Assembly: GCA_964387645.1 (NCBI GenBank)
Contig: CAYLYM010000002.1
Location: 1-64,000, forward strand
Origin: CAYLYM01 sp964387645
GTDB lineage: Bacteria; Calditrichota; Calditrichia; RBG-13-44-9
Reading direction: 5' to 3'
Length of the DNA: 64,000 nt
Part shown: piece by piece, positions 35,052 to 43,787 of the stretch
Position numbering within the stretch: the stretch's first letter is position 1
How the letters are laid out: every line of letters starts with the position of its first letter
Notes under the pieces: generated by a model
The model's input: only the letters and a program-made list of their open reading frames with translations
Database searches by the model: none
What the model was told of the DNA's origin: nothing
Made by a program: the position numbers and the translations under genes

Positions 35052-35999
35052 ATGAAACCACAAGATCAGGAAAAGAGACTTTCCCGCCGGGAGTTTTTAT
35101 CCAGATCCGCCCTGGCGGCTGCTGCCATATCAGTCGTCGGTACAACTTCCAAAAGCCAGGCTTCTAACAGTTCTGGCGATAAACATCATTTTAAACTGAA
35201 ATATGCACCGCATTTTGGCATGTTCAAAAATCACGCCGGAAAAGACTTAATCGACCAGATAAAATTCATGGCGGATGTTGGATTTCGCGCCCTTGAAGAT
35301 AATGGAATGAAGAACCGGTCAGTGGCTTTACAAGAAAAAATTGCCAGTACCATGGCCAATTTAGGCATGGAAATGGGTGTGTTTGTTGCCCACAAAATCT
35401 ATTGGAAAGAACCAAATCTTGCCAGTGGAGACGAATCGCTTCGTGAGGAATTTTTACAGCATATCAGAGAATCCGTGGATGTTGCTCGGCGTGTCAACGC
35501 CAAATGGATGACGGTAGTTCCTGGTCATGTGGATTTACGCAAGGACATGGGTTATCAAACAGCAAACGTCATTGAAGCATTAAAACGAGCTTGTGACATC
35601 CTGGAACCTCATGGTCTGGTGATGGTTTTAGAACCGCTGAATTTTTATAACCATCCCGGCATGTTCCTCACTAAAATTCCGCAAGCCTATCAAATCTGTC
35701 GCGCTGTAAATAGTCCTTCTTGTAAAATTTTATTTGACATTTATCACCAACAAATCACTGAAGGCAATCTTATTCCTAACATCGATATGGCCTGGAGTGA
35801 AATTGGTTATTTTCAGATTGGTGATAATCCTGGAAGAAAAGAACCGACCACTGGAGAGATTAACTACAAGAATGTTTTCAAACATATTTATGAAAAAGGC
35901 TATAAAGGGATTCTTGGAATGGAACACGGAAACAGTAAAAAGGGCAAAGAGGGTGAGTTAGCAGTTATAGATGCTTATAAGGAAGTAGATTCATTTTAG
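35052..35999 (+). CDS. Tat-exported hydroxypyruvate isomerase-like TIM barrel
   Basis: A 315-residue protein with SRREFLS and an Ala-rich hydrophobic stretch (Tat signal, about 1-37). The mature part is a xylose-isomerase-like barrel: MVLEPLNFYNHPG carries the Glu ligand, ILFDIYHQQI the Asp and His pair, FQIGDNPGR a further strand, and GMEHGNS the final Glu. These match the hydroxypyruvate isomerase/sugar isomerase group. Its export is unusual for the group and puts it with the periplasmic DUF1080 and Gfo/Idh proteins. DUF1080 genes flank it on both sides with gaps of 58 and 35 nt, so the three likely form one operon. Confidence 0.82.
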   Translation: MKPQDQEKRLSRREFLSRSALAAAAISVVGTTSKSQASNSSGDKHHFKLKYAPHFGMFKNHAGKDLIDQIKFMADVGFRALEDNGMKNRSVALQEKIASTMANLGMEMGVFVAHKIYWKEPNLASGDESLREEFLQHIRESVDVARRVNAKWMTVVPGHVDLRKDMGYQTANVIEALKRACDILEPHGLVMVLEPLNFYNHPGMFLTKIPQAYQICRAVNSPSCKILFDIYHQQITEGNLIPNIDMAWSEIGYFQIGDNPGRKEPTTGEINYKNVFKHIYEKGYKGILGMEHGNSKKGKEGELAVIDAYKEVDSF

Positions 36000-36034
36000 C
36001 TAGTTAAAAATAAAAAAGAGACAGGAAGGGCTAA

Positions 36035-36715
36035 ATGAAAAAAATTGCTTATTTTGCACTATTTATTTGTTTTATTTTCGATTTTATCGAATGTACTCAA
36101 AAAGAGGAGCAAGAATCAACAGAGCCTGTTTCTCAAAAAGTCATCACACCTACTCAAAAAATTGTTCTCTGGAATGGTAAAGATTATTCCGGGTGGAAGC
36201 TGGTATTGGAGGATCCCGGTGTGGATGTAAAAACGGTGTGGTCTGTAAAAAATGGAAACGCTTATTGCACAGGCGTGCCCAAAGGGTATATGCGGACTGT
36301 GGACAGCTACACAAATTACAAACTTCATGTGGAATGGCGGTGGCCAGAAGAGCCAGGTAACAGTGGTGTGCTTCTTCACTGCCAGGAGCCGGATACGGTT
36401 TGGCCGGTGTGTGTTGAGGCGCAATTACATTCCGGGGATGCCGGAGATTTTATTTTAATGGGTGGCACTTTGCTCAATGAGCAGGTGGACAAGACGATGC
36501 GGAGAATTCGCAAAAAAGAAGAAAGCAGTGAAAAAGCCGCGGGTGAGTGGAATACTTATGATATTATTTGTAAGGACGATACCATTAAATTGTTTGTCAA
36601 CGGCGTATTGCAGAATGTAGGGACTGGCTCTTCAGTGAAATCGGGTTTTATTGCCTTACAGAGCGAAGGTAAACCCATTGAATTTAGAAATATTTATCTG
36701 GAACCAGTCGAGTGA
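36035..36715 (+). CDS. DUF1080 (3-keto-disaccharide hydrolase) single-domain protein
   Basis: A 226-residue exported protein. The hydrophobic leader ends FIECTQK; Cys20 could be lipidated, although Glu at -1 is unusual for a lipobox. The DUF1080 domain starts near residue 43 (VLWNGKDYSGWK) and runs to the end, with YKLHVEWRWPEEPGNSGVLLH, the CVEAQLHSGDAGDF segment and IALQSEGKPIEFRNIYL. It is the smallest DUF1080 protein of the locus. It follows the Tat-type isomerase after 35 nt. Its expected role is cleavage of a 3-keto-glycoside made by one of the oxidoreductases. Confidence 0.85.
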   Translation: MKKIAYFALFICFIFDFIECTQKEEQESTEPVSQKVITPTQKIVLWNGKDYSGWKLVLEDPGVDVKTVWSVKNGNAYCTGVPKGYMRTVDSYTNYKLHVEWRWPEEPGNSGVLLHCQEPDTVWPVCVEAQLHSGDAGDFILMGGTLLNEQVDKTMRRIRKKEESSEKAAGEWNTYDIICKDDTIKLFVNGVLQNVGTGSSVKSGFIALQSEGKPIEFRNIYLEPVE

Positions 36716-36821
36716 ATCTATTCACATCGAATAAATTAATTTTTTTGTTGAGATCATTAAAAATAATTTTAGTTTTGAGATAGAAACAGCGATGAGTTTA
36801 AAATGAAGGAATTTCAACCAT

Positions 36822-38345
36822 ATGAAGAAGCTCCTGCGATTTCTGTTTCGTTTCATTCGTCGTCATTATATTCCTTTAATTTTCTTTTTTATTGGTATTG
36901 TAACTGTTTTTCTTATACGTAGCGGAATCGAATATACTTCAACGGATGCGTTTTGTGAATCATGTCATGTACATCCACAGGCAATCTCCAGTTGGAAGTT
37001 AGGTCAGCATCGCGACACAGAGAGTGGTGTTGTGGCACATTGTACGGATTGTCATTTACCCCCCGATGGCTGGGATTACCTGGTAGCCAAAGCTAAAACA
37101 GGATTACGAGATATATTTAGTACATTATTTAAAGATGTATCCAGGATTGATTGGGAGTTGAAATCCCGTCGAGAACATGCCGTCAGGCATGTGTATAAAG
37201 CTTCATGTTTGAAGTGTCACCAGAATTTGTTTCCGAAAGGATTAACTAAAAAAGGTGAGGATGCCCACCTTTATTATGAACAGAATGCGGAAAAGCTTCG
37301 ATGTATCAATTGCCATTTGAAAGTCGGACACTTTCATAAAGAAGAACCGAAATTAGCTGCAATGAATGAGAAATCTGGTAAAGATAAAGTCATTTATACA
37401 AAGCCAGCAGTGGTAACAGAGTTTAAAGATTATACTGAATATATCCCGGGAACTTCAGTGAGTTTTGAGATGGTAGCGATACCAGGTGGGACGTTTACTA
37501 TTGGTAGCCCGCAAGATGAGCCTTACCGGGATGAAGATGAGGGGCCACAGCGTACCATCGAAATCAGTCCTTTTTGGATGGGAAAGACTGAAGTTAGTTG
37601 GGACGAATATTTTGCTTTTTACCGACAGACGCATCGTGAAGGCCGGAGCGAAGACCAATTGACTACAATCAAGAAAATATCAGATGTGAATGCCATTACT
37701 GGCCCAACTCCACCCTATGGTAATCCTGATCAGGGTTGGGGAAGAGGGAAACGTCCGGCCATTACCATGACATACCACGCCGCGACTGTCTATTGTCAAT
37801 GGCTTTCGCAGGTCACGGGAAAAAAGTATCGTTTACCGACCGAAGCTGAATGGGAATATGCGGCCCGAGGAGGAACAACCGGCGCTTATTTCTTTGAAGG
37901 CGATCCGCGAAAGTTCTCTGAAACCCGCCTGTGGAATAAAATTTTTGGCATCGATACCACCATTAATCAATATGTGATTTATCGGGGCAACAGTGGTGGG
38001 AAAACTCATTTGCCTTCAGCGGTGAAACCGAATCCTTTTGGATTGTTACATATGCTTGGTAATGTAAAGGAATTTTGCCTGGATTGGTATGCACCAGATG
38101 CTTACGCTGCCTATCCTGCCGATGAAGTTATTAAAGATCCTACCGGACCACCTACTGGTACGGAACATGTCATTCGTGGGGGATCTTTCAAAAGTTTGGC
38201 GTCAGAAGTTCGCGTTGCCGCACGTGAATCAACTCATCATGATGCCTGGATGGTAACTGATCCACAAATGCCTAAAAGTATATGGTGGTATTCAGATAAT
38301 AATGAAGTAGGCTTTCGGGTCGTATGCGAATATGAACAAGAATAA
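36822..38345 (+). CDS. NapC/NrfH-like tetrahaem cytochrome fused to a SUMF1-like domain
   Basis: A 507-residue protein. A membrane helix (about 16-34) is followed by a NapC/NrfH-like periplasmic domain with four CxxCH motifs, starting at Cys45, 74, 129 and 161. NapC-type proteins take electrons from quinol and pass them to periplasmic partners. After a linker (about 175-205), residues 214-505 form a SUMF1/FGE-like domain: MVAIPGGTFTIGS, MGKTEVSWDEY, YRLPTEAEWEYAARGG, GNVKEFCLDW, RGGSF and GFRVV. The Cys pair that true formylglycine-generating enzymes carry after RGGSF is absent (SLASEVRV here), so sulfatase activation is unlikely. The fusion is unusual. DUF1080 lies upstream and Gfo/Idh downstream. 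Confidence 0.85.
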   Translation: MKKLLRFLFRFIRRHYIPLIFFFIGIVTVFLIRSGIEYTSTDAFCESCHVHPQAISSWKLGQHRDTESGVVAHCTDCHLPPDGWDYLVAKAKTGLRDIFSTLFKDVSRIDWELKSRREHAVRHVYKASCLKCHQNLFPKGLTKKGEDAHLYYEQNAEKLRCINCHLKVGHFHKEEPKLAAMNEKSGKDKVIYTKPAVVTEFKDYTEYIPGTSVSFEMVAIPGGTFTIGSPQDEPYRDEDEGPQRTIEISPFWMGKTEVSWDEYFAFYRQTHREGRSEDQLTTIKKISDVNAITGPTPPYGNPDQGWGRGKRPAITMTYHAATVYCQWLSQVTGKKYRLPTEAEWEYAARGGTTGAYFFEGDPRKFSETRLWNKIFGIDTTINQYVIYRGNSGGKTHLPSAVKPNPFGLLHMLGNVKEFCLDWYAPDAYAAYPADEVIKDPTGPPTGTEHVIRGGSFKSLASEVRVAARESTHHDAWMVTDPQMPKSIWWYSDNNEVGFRVVCEYEQE

Positions 38346-38478
38346 ATTTTATATTTTGTTTTTTTAGTGTATATTATTAAATAGTTAAAGAATCTGGAGT
38401 TTTGTGAGCCCTATGAATATATTTTTGATATACTAAATCAATCTTTATTTTGTCAAAACAAGATAGGGAGAACATGTA

Positions 38479-39804
38479 ATGGAAAAAACTGTAAACCGCA
38501 GGGAATTTTTAGAGATAGGCGCTGCTGCAGCGGCAGGTGCCTTGATTTTGGGTTGCGCCAAAAAGAAAAAAGTTGAACTCAAACTCCCGCCGCTTTTAGA
38601 TCAGGCGCCTGAGGGACCTGTTTTAAAGGCTGGATTGATTGGTTGTGGAGGAAGGGGAACTGGTGCAGCATTAAACTTTTTAGATGCCGGACCAGGTTTA
38701 CAAATTACCGCTTTAGGAGATGTATTTGAAGATCGTATTGAAAAATGTGCCAAAAAGTTAAAGGATCAGAAAAATGTCGAAGTGCCGCGCGATCACTGGT
38801 TTACAGGATTTGATGCCTATAAAAAAGTTCTGGATTCTGGTGTCGATCTGGTTATTCTGGCTACCCCTCCCCATTTTCGACCAGAACATTTTGCCGCAGC
38901 CGTGGAAGCGCGTAAACATGTTTTTATGGAAAAACCCGTTGCGGTCGATCCGGTGGGAGCTCGTTCAATAATGGCTACTGCTAAAAGAGCTGATCAACTG
39001 GGCTTGAAAGTTGTTACCGGTACTCAACGAAGACATAAAAGAGATTACATTGGTACTTATAAGCAGATTATGCAGGGAGCTATCGGTGACATTGTTTCGG
39101 CCAATTGCTACTGGAATCAAAGGCAATTGTGGTACCGTACACCTAAAAGTGGTTGGACAGAAATGGAATATATGATCCGCGATTGGGTAAACTGGTGCTG
39201 GTTATCTGGTGACCATATCGTGGAACAGCATGTTCATAATCTGGATGTAGTCCATTGGTTCACAGGTAAGGTACCTGTGAAAGCTGTGGGATTTGGTGGA
39301 CGTCACCGCAGGGTTACAGGCGATCAATATGATTTTTTCAGTGTGGATTACGTATATGATAACAATATGCATGTTCATAGCATGTGCCGCCAGATTAATG
39401 GTTGTGCTAACAATGTTTCAGAGTTTTTCATGGGAACCAAAGGTTATGCAACACTAAACAATAGTGGAGTGCAGAAGATCTACGATCATAATGGTAAACT
39501 TATCTGGGAATATGAATATCCCAAAGATGAGTCAGGTAAACCTACTAACAAACCTAAGGTAAATCCCTACGTTCAGGAGCATATCGATCTGGTAACCTGT
39601 ATTCGTCAGGACATTCCAATTAATGAAGCTGAAAATACCGCTATCTCAACATTAATCGCTATAATGGGACGGATTTCTGCCTACACCGGTAAAGAAGTTA
39701 CCTGGGAAGAAATGATGAGTTCGGATTTGCGGTTAGGTCCAAAAGAGTACAAATTAGGGCCGGTTAATATTCCTAAGGAAATTCCAGTTCCCGGAGAGGC
39801 TTAA
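38479..39804 (+). CDS. Gfo/Idh/MocA oxidoreductase, predicted Tat lipoprotein
   Basis: A 441-residue oxidoreductase. NRREFLE and an Ala-rich stretch lead to LILGC, so this is a twin-arginine signal with a lipobox (Cys26): a Tat-dependent lipoprotein anchored at the membrane. Rossmann motif GCGGRG, ATPPHFRPEHF in place of the usual TPDHWHA, and MEKPV with the catalytic Lys. The C-terminal domain has HVHNLDVVHWF. It belongs to a different subfamily from the 25-29 kb tandem set and lacks their R-x-PW tail. Two further Gfo/Idh genes follow; the first starts 86 nt later. Confidence 0.88.
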   Translation: MEKTVNRREFLEIGAAAAAGALILGCAKKKKVELKLPPLLDQAPEGPVLKAGLIGCGGRGTGAALNFLDAGPGLQITALGDVFEDRIEKCAKKLKDQKNVEVPRDHWFTGFDAYKKVLDSGVDLVILATPPHFRPEHFAAAVEARKHVFMEKPVAVDPVGARSIMATAKRADQLGLKVVTGTQRRHKRDYIGTYKQIMQGAIGDIVSANCYWNQRQLWYRTPKSGWTEMEYMIRDWVNWCWLSGDHIVEQHVHNLDVVHWFTGKVPVKAVGFGGRHRRVTGDQYDFFSVDYVYDNNMHVHSMCRQINGCANNVSEFFMGTKGYATLNNSGVQKIYDHNGKLIWEYEYPKDESGKPTNKPKVNPYVQEHIDLVTCIRQDIPINEAENTAISTLIAIMGRISAYTGKEVTWEEMMSSDLRLGPKEYKLGPVNIPKEIPVPGEA

Positions 39805-39890
39805 TACAAATTATCTTCTATTTAAAAGTATCTTCTATTTTAAATAAAGATGGTACTTAAAAAAAAAATTAATTAATGAGAGGGTTTAAG

Positions 39891-41282
39891 ATGGAAGAGA
39901 AAAAACAAAAAGAATCCAAAACCATGACAAGGCGTGATTTTATTGGCAAGTCTGCGGCGGCAGCCGCTACCGTAACTGCTTTTACTATTGTACCACGCCA
40001 CGTAGTTGCGCGTTCAGGTAAAACGCCACCCAGCGATAAATTAAATATTGCCAGTGTTGGCGTATGGGGAAAGGGCCGTTCGGATATTATGAGTGTTAGC
40101 TCCGAAAATATTGTGGCGTTGTGCGATGTGGATGACGAACATATGGCCATGTTCCGAGATTATTCGAAAAAGGAAGGTAAACCAGAAATTTTTGAAAAAG
40201 CCAAAAAGTATCGTGATTTCCGCAAGATGCTGGAAGAAAATGATAAGATTATTGATGCTGTTACAGTAACGACACCTGATCATAATCATGCGGTGATTGC
40301 CGCCATGGCCATGAAAATGAAGAAACATGTATTTGTTCAGAAACCGCTGACCCATACTATTTACGAAGCGCGTTATCTGGCTAAACTGGCTAAAGAAACT
40401 GGTGTTGTGACTCAGATGGGTAATCAGGGTCATGCCGGTGAAGGTGGGCGTCTGATTTGTGAATGGATATGGGATGGAGCAATTGGTGAAATTCGTGAAG
40501 TGCATTGTTGGACAAACCGGCCTATTTGGCCACAGGGAATTGAGAGACCCAAGGAAATTCCTTCAGTTCCCAGCACGTTGGATTACAACCTGTGGTTAGG
40601 CCCGGCACCGTTTAAACCATACCATCCGATTTGTTCACATTTCAACTGGCGTGGTTGGTGGGATTACGGTACGGGAGCTATAGGCGATATGGGTGCTCAT
40701 ATTCTCGACCATGCTTACTGGGCTTTAAAATTAAAATATCCGACTTCAGTTCATGCCACATCAACTCCATGGACAGAAGATTCTTATCCCCTTGCGGAAT
40801 TAATTACCTGGGAATTTCCAGCACGCGAAAATATGCCTCCGGTAACTCTTCATTGGTATGATGGTGGTTTAAAACCTCCTCGTCCACCACAAATTGAAGA
40901 TGGTCGCATGATGGGAGATCGTGGTGGCGGTGTTCTTTTTATTGGCGATAAAGGTGCTTTAATGTGCAGTGTCTATGGACGAAATCCACGGATTATTCCA
41001 GAATCAAAAATGAGAGAATATAAACGTCCTCCTAAAACCATTCCAAGATCACCTGGTATTCATGAGGAATGGATTCAAGCTATTAAAGAAGGTAAAAAAT
41101 CCACAACTGATTTTTCCTATTCCGGTCCACTAACTGAAACCATGTTATTAGGTAATCTGGCTATCCGGTTCCAGGATAAGAATACAAAACTTTATTATGA
41201 TGGTGAGAAAGGGGAAATTACTAACCTGCCGGAAGCAAATGAATTCTTACACTTCAAATACCGACCGGGTTGGCATTTATAA
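39891..41282 (+). CDS. Tat-exported Gfo/Idh/MocA oxidoreductase
   Basis: About 463 residues from ATG 39891, which has GAGAGGG 6 nt upstream; an ATG at 39876 lies upstream of that site. TRRDFIG begins the Tat signal. The nucleotide motif reads GVWGKG, TPDHNHA replaces TPDHWHA, and the catalytic segment is VQKPL: the usual Glu before Lys is Gln. The C-terminal domain has GDMGAHILDHAYWA and ends YRPGWHL. A substitution at the EKP site may change activity or specificity. A terminator follows 21 nt after the stop, closing the operon. Confidence 0.86.
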   Translation: MEEKKQKESKTMTRRDFIGKSAAAAATVTAFTIVPRHVVARSGKTPPSDKLNIASVGVWGKGRSDIMSVSSENIVALCDVDDEHMAMFRDYSKKEGKPEIFEKAKKYRDFRKMLEENDKIIDAVTVTTPDHNHAVIAAMAMKMKKHVFVQKPLTHTIYEARYLAKLAKETGVVTQMGNQGHAGEGGRLICEWIWDGAIGEIREVHCWTNRPIWPQGIERPKEIPSVPSTLDYNLWLGPAPFKPYHPICSHFNWRGWWDYGTGAIGDMGAHILDHAYWALKLKYPTSVHATSTPWTEDSYPLAELITWEFPARENMPPVTLHWYDGGLKPPRPPQIEDGRMMGDRGGGVLFIGDKGALMCSVYGRNPRIIPESKMREYKRPPKTIPRSPGIHEEWIQAIKEGKKSTTDFSYSGPLTETMLLGNLAIRFQDKNTKLYYDGEKGEITNLPEANEFLHFKYRPGWHL

Positions 41283-41303
41283 AAGTATTTTTTTCGTAGA
41301 GTT

Positions 41304-41334
41304 GAGGGTGGATATTAAAGGTATATCCACCCTC
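41304..41334 (+). terminator. Intrinsic terminator after the Gfo/Idh gene
   Basis: A perfect 12-bp inverted repeat (GAGGGTGGATAT and complement) with a 7-nt loop, followed by TTGCTAATTTT. It lies 21 nt after the Gfo/Idh stop. Confidence 0.8.
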
Positions 41335-41375
41335 TTGCTAATTTTCCTGTCAGATTTTTTACAGGTTGGATTGGT

Positions 41376-42449
41376 ATGAGTGACAAGATAAGAGTCATTG
41401 TCGTGGGTTGCGGGAATATGGGGTCTTCCCATGCTCGCGCTTATAAAGCTTTAGATGGTTTTGAATTGGTAGGATTAGTTGCCCGTACTTCTTTACGCCG
41501 AAGTCCTCTGGCCAAAGAATTGGGTGGAATTCCTGAATTTGATACTCTTCGAAAAGCTATCATCGAAACCCAACCTGATGCAGCCGCTATTTGTACCTAT
41601 CCCGATACCCATTATGAATTCACCCGAACCTGTCTTGAGGCCGGCATGCACGTTTTTGTAGAAAAACCATTAGCCGAAACTGTGGATCAGGCTAAAGAAA
41701 TTGTTTATTTAGCTAAACAGAAGAACAAAAAGGTGGTGGTGGGATACATTTTACGACATCATCCCGCCTGGAAGCAGTTCGTGGAAGAAGCCCGTGCCCT
41801 TGGAAAACCACTGGTTATGCGGATGAATCTCAACCAGCAAAGCAAAGGAAAGGAATGGGAAACCCATAAAAATCTTATGAAGAGCATGTCTCCCATTGTG
41901 GATTGTGGCGTGCATTATGTGGATATCATGTGCCAGATGACTCGATGTAAACCTATCCGGGTTCATGCTATCGGAGCCCGTTTAAGCCAGGAAGTTTCAT
42001 CTGAGATGTATAATTACGGTCAATTGCAGGTTGTCTTTGAAGATGGATCGGTGGGGTGGTATGAAGCAGGATGGGGGCCCATGATGAGCCAGGTGGCTTT
42101 TTTTGTAAAAGATGTCATCGGACCTAACGGCTGTGTGAGTATAGTTGAACCACAAGCAACAACTGAAGCAGCTTCCTCCGATATCGATTCCCACACCAAG
42201 ACAAATTCATTATTGAAACATCTGGCAGAGGTTGATGAACAGGGCAATTTTGTTCACCGTGATGTTCTTATTGATACATCGGATGAACCGGATCACCAGG
42301 AACTGTGCAATCGAGAACAGGCTTACTTTTTAAAGGTCATTCAGGAAGATTTGGATTTAACAGATCATTTGGAAGATGCTATTAATAGTTTGAGAATTGT
42401 GCTTGCCGCCGATGAATCCGTTAGATCTGGCAGGGTAGTCTATTTATGA
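41376..42449 (+). CDS. Gfo/Idh/MocA oxidoreductase, cytoplasmic
   Basis: A 357-residue Gfo/Idh protein with no signal peptide: the Rossmann motif (VVGCGNMG) starts within the first 20 residues. It has YPDTHYEF in place of TPDHWHA and VEKPL with the catalytic Lys; DCGVHYVDIMCQMT marks the C-terminal domain. It is the only cytoplasmic member of ten in the window, so it may use free NAD(P) to reduce or oxidise imported sugars. An MFS permease starts 53 nt downstream, which fits import followed by reduction of a keto-sugar. Substrate unknown. Confidence 0.86.
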   Translation: MSDKIRVIVVGCGNMGSSHARAYKALDGFELVGLVARTSLRRSPLAKELGGIPEFDTLRKAIIETQPDAAAICTYPDTHYEFTRTCLEAGMHVFVEKPLAETVDQAKEIVYLAKQKNKKVVVGYILRHHPAWKQFVEEARALGKPLVMRMNLNQQSKGKEWETHKNLMKSMSPIVDCGVHYVDIMCQMTRCKPIRVHAIGARLSQEVSSEMYNYGQLQVVFEDGSVGWYEAGWGPMMSQVAFFVKDVIGPNGCVSIVEPQATTEAASSDIDSHTKTNSLLKHLAEVDEQGNFVHRDVLIDTSDEPDHQELCNREQAYFLKVIQEDLDLTDHLEDAINSLRIVLAADESVRSGRVVYL

Positions 42450-42502
42450 CATCCTGTTCTAATGATTTATTTTCTTTCGGATAAACCAGATATGGAGGTA
42501 TT

Positions 42503-43729
42503 GTGGAAAGGAATATTTACCTTCGATTAAGTTTGATGATGTTTATAGAGTTTTTTGTCTGGGGAGCCTGGTATGTAACGGTTGGTAATTATATGAACAG
42601 TATCGGTATGGCAGATGTTATCTATTGGGCATACACAGTTGGACCAATCGGCGCGATTGTTTCCCCGTTTTTTCTGGGAATGGTGGCAGATCGATTTTTT
42701 GCTACAGAACGAGTATTAGGTGTCTTACACACCGTTGGTGGCATTGCAATGTTTATAGCGCCCTTTGTTGCAGAAGGTGGTCCAGCTTCAGCTCCGCTTT
42801 TTATTGTCTTTTTGTTAATCCACATGTTATGTTATATGCCCACAATTAGTCTGGCTAATTCACTGGCATTTCACCACATTACCAATCAGGAAAAACAATT
42901 TCCGATTATCAGGGTTTTTGGGACCATTGGCTGGATCGTTGCAGGAATTTTTGTTAGTTATGTATTAAATGCTGACGAGAGCGCATTACCTCTTCACATT
43001 GCCGGATTGGCCGGAATTTTAATGGGGCTTTATAGTTTCACCTTACCGCATACACCACCTCCTGCAGCAGGAGAAGAAGTATCCATCCGGAAAATTTTGG
43101 GACTGGATGCCTTAGCACAGCTAAAAAGTCGGCCATTTATTGTTTTTATCATCAGTTCATTTCTTATTTGTATCCCTTTAGCAGCATATTATGCTTATGC
43201 GCCGGTTTTCGTAAACGTGGCGAAAATTTCCAATCCGGCATTTAAGATGTCATTTGGTCAAATGTCAGAAACTTTATTTATTATTTTAATGCCCTTATTT
43301 TTTAGCTTTATGGGAATAAAATGGATGTTATTGACTGGAATGTTTGCCTGGGTATTAAGATATGTACTCTTCTCACTTGCAGCTCCTACTGGTATATTAT
43401 GGATGATTATGGCCGGGATTATTCTTCATGGCCTTTGTTATGATTTTTTCTTTGTCGCAGGCCAAATTTATGTCGATAAAAAATCGACTCCAGCCATACG
43501 CGGGCAGGCACAGGGATTCCTGGTGCTGGTTACTTATGGTGTGGGCATGTTAATCGGTGCTCAGGTTTCCGGATGGGTTTTCAATGGAATCGTTACCGGG
43601 AATGTGGAAAATGCTCTTTCTCAATGGCAGGTGTTCTGGATTATTCCAGCTCTTTTTGCAGGAATTGTGATGGTGATATTTGGAATTTTATTTAATGATC
43701 GTTTGCCGGAAACTAAAACGGCTTCATAA
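42503..43729 (+). CDS. MFS transporter of the nucleoside:H+ symporter (NupG-like) type
   Basis: A 408-residue protein with about 12 membrane helices. The N-terminus (LRLSLMMFIEFFVWGAWYVT) and GPIGAIVSPFFLGMVADRFF match the NupG/XapB group of MFS proteins. A GTG start has GGAGG 4-5 nt upstream. It is sandwiched between a cytoplasmic and a Tat-exported Gfo/Idh, so it more probably moves a sugar or keto-sugar than a nucleoside; related permeases are common in glycoside loci of Bacteroidota and Planctomycetota. This substrate is inferred. Confidence 0.83.
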   Translation: MERNIYLRLSLMMFIEFFVWGAWYVTVGNYMNSIGMADVIYWAYTVGPIGAIVSPFFLGMVADRFFATERVLGVLHTVGGIAMFIAPFVAEGGPASAPLFIVFLLIHMLCYMPTISLANSLAFHHITNQEKQFPIIRVFGTIGWIVAGIFVSYVLNADESALPLHIAGLAGILMGLYSFTLPHTPPPAAGEEVSIRKILGLDALAQLKSRPFIVFIISSFLICIPLAAYYAYAPVFVNVAKISNPAFKMSFGQMSETLFIILMPLFFSFMGIKWMLLTGMFAWVLRYVLFSLAAPTGILWMIMAGIILHGLCYDFFFVAGQIYVDKKSTPAIRGQAQGFLVLVTYGVGMLIGAQVSGWVFNGIVTGNVENALSQWQVFWIIPALFAGIVMVIFGILFNDRLPETKTAS

Positions 43730-43787
43730 AAATTTTATTTGTTTTTTTAATATTAAAGGATTCATAAGAAGTTAATTTTCCAGAGCT

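Noticed and set aside
36822..38345. Formylglycine-generating enzyme (sulfatase activator) assignment
   Set aside because: The active-site cysteine pair after RGGSF is absent, and no sulfatase gene is in the window.
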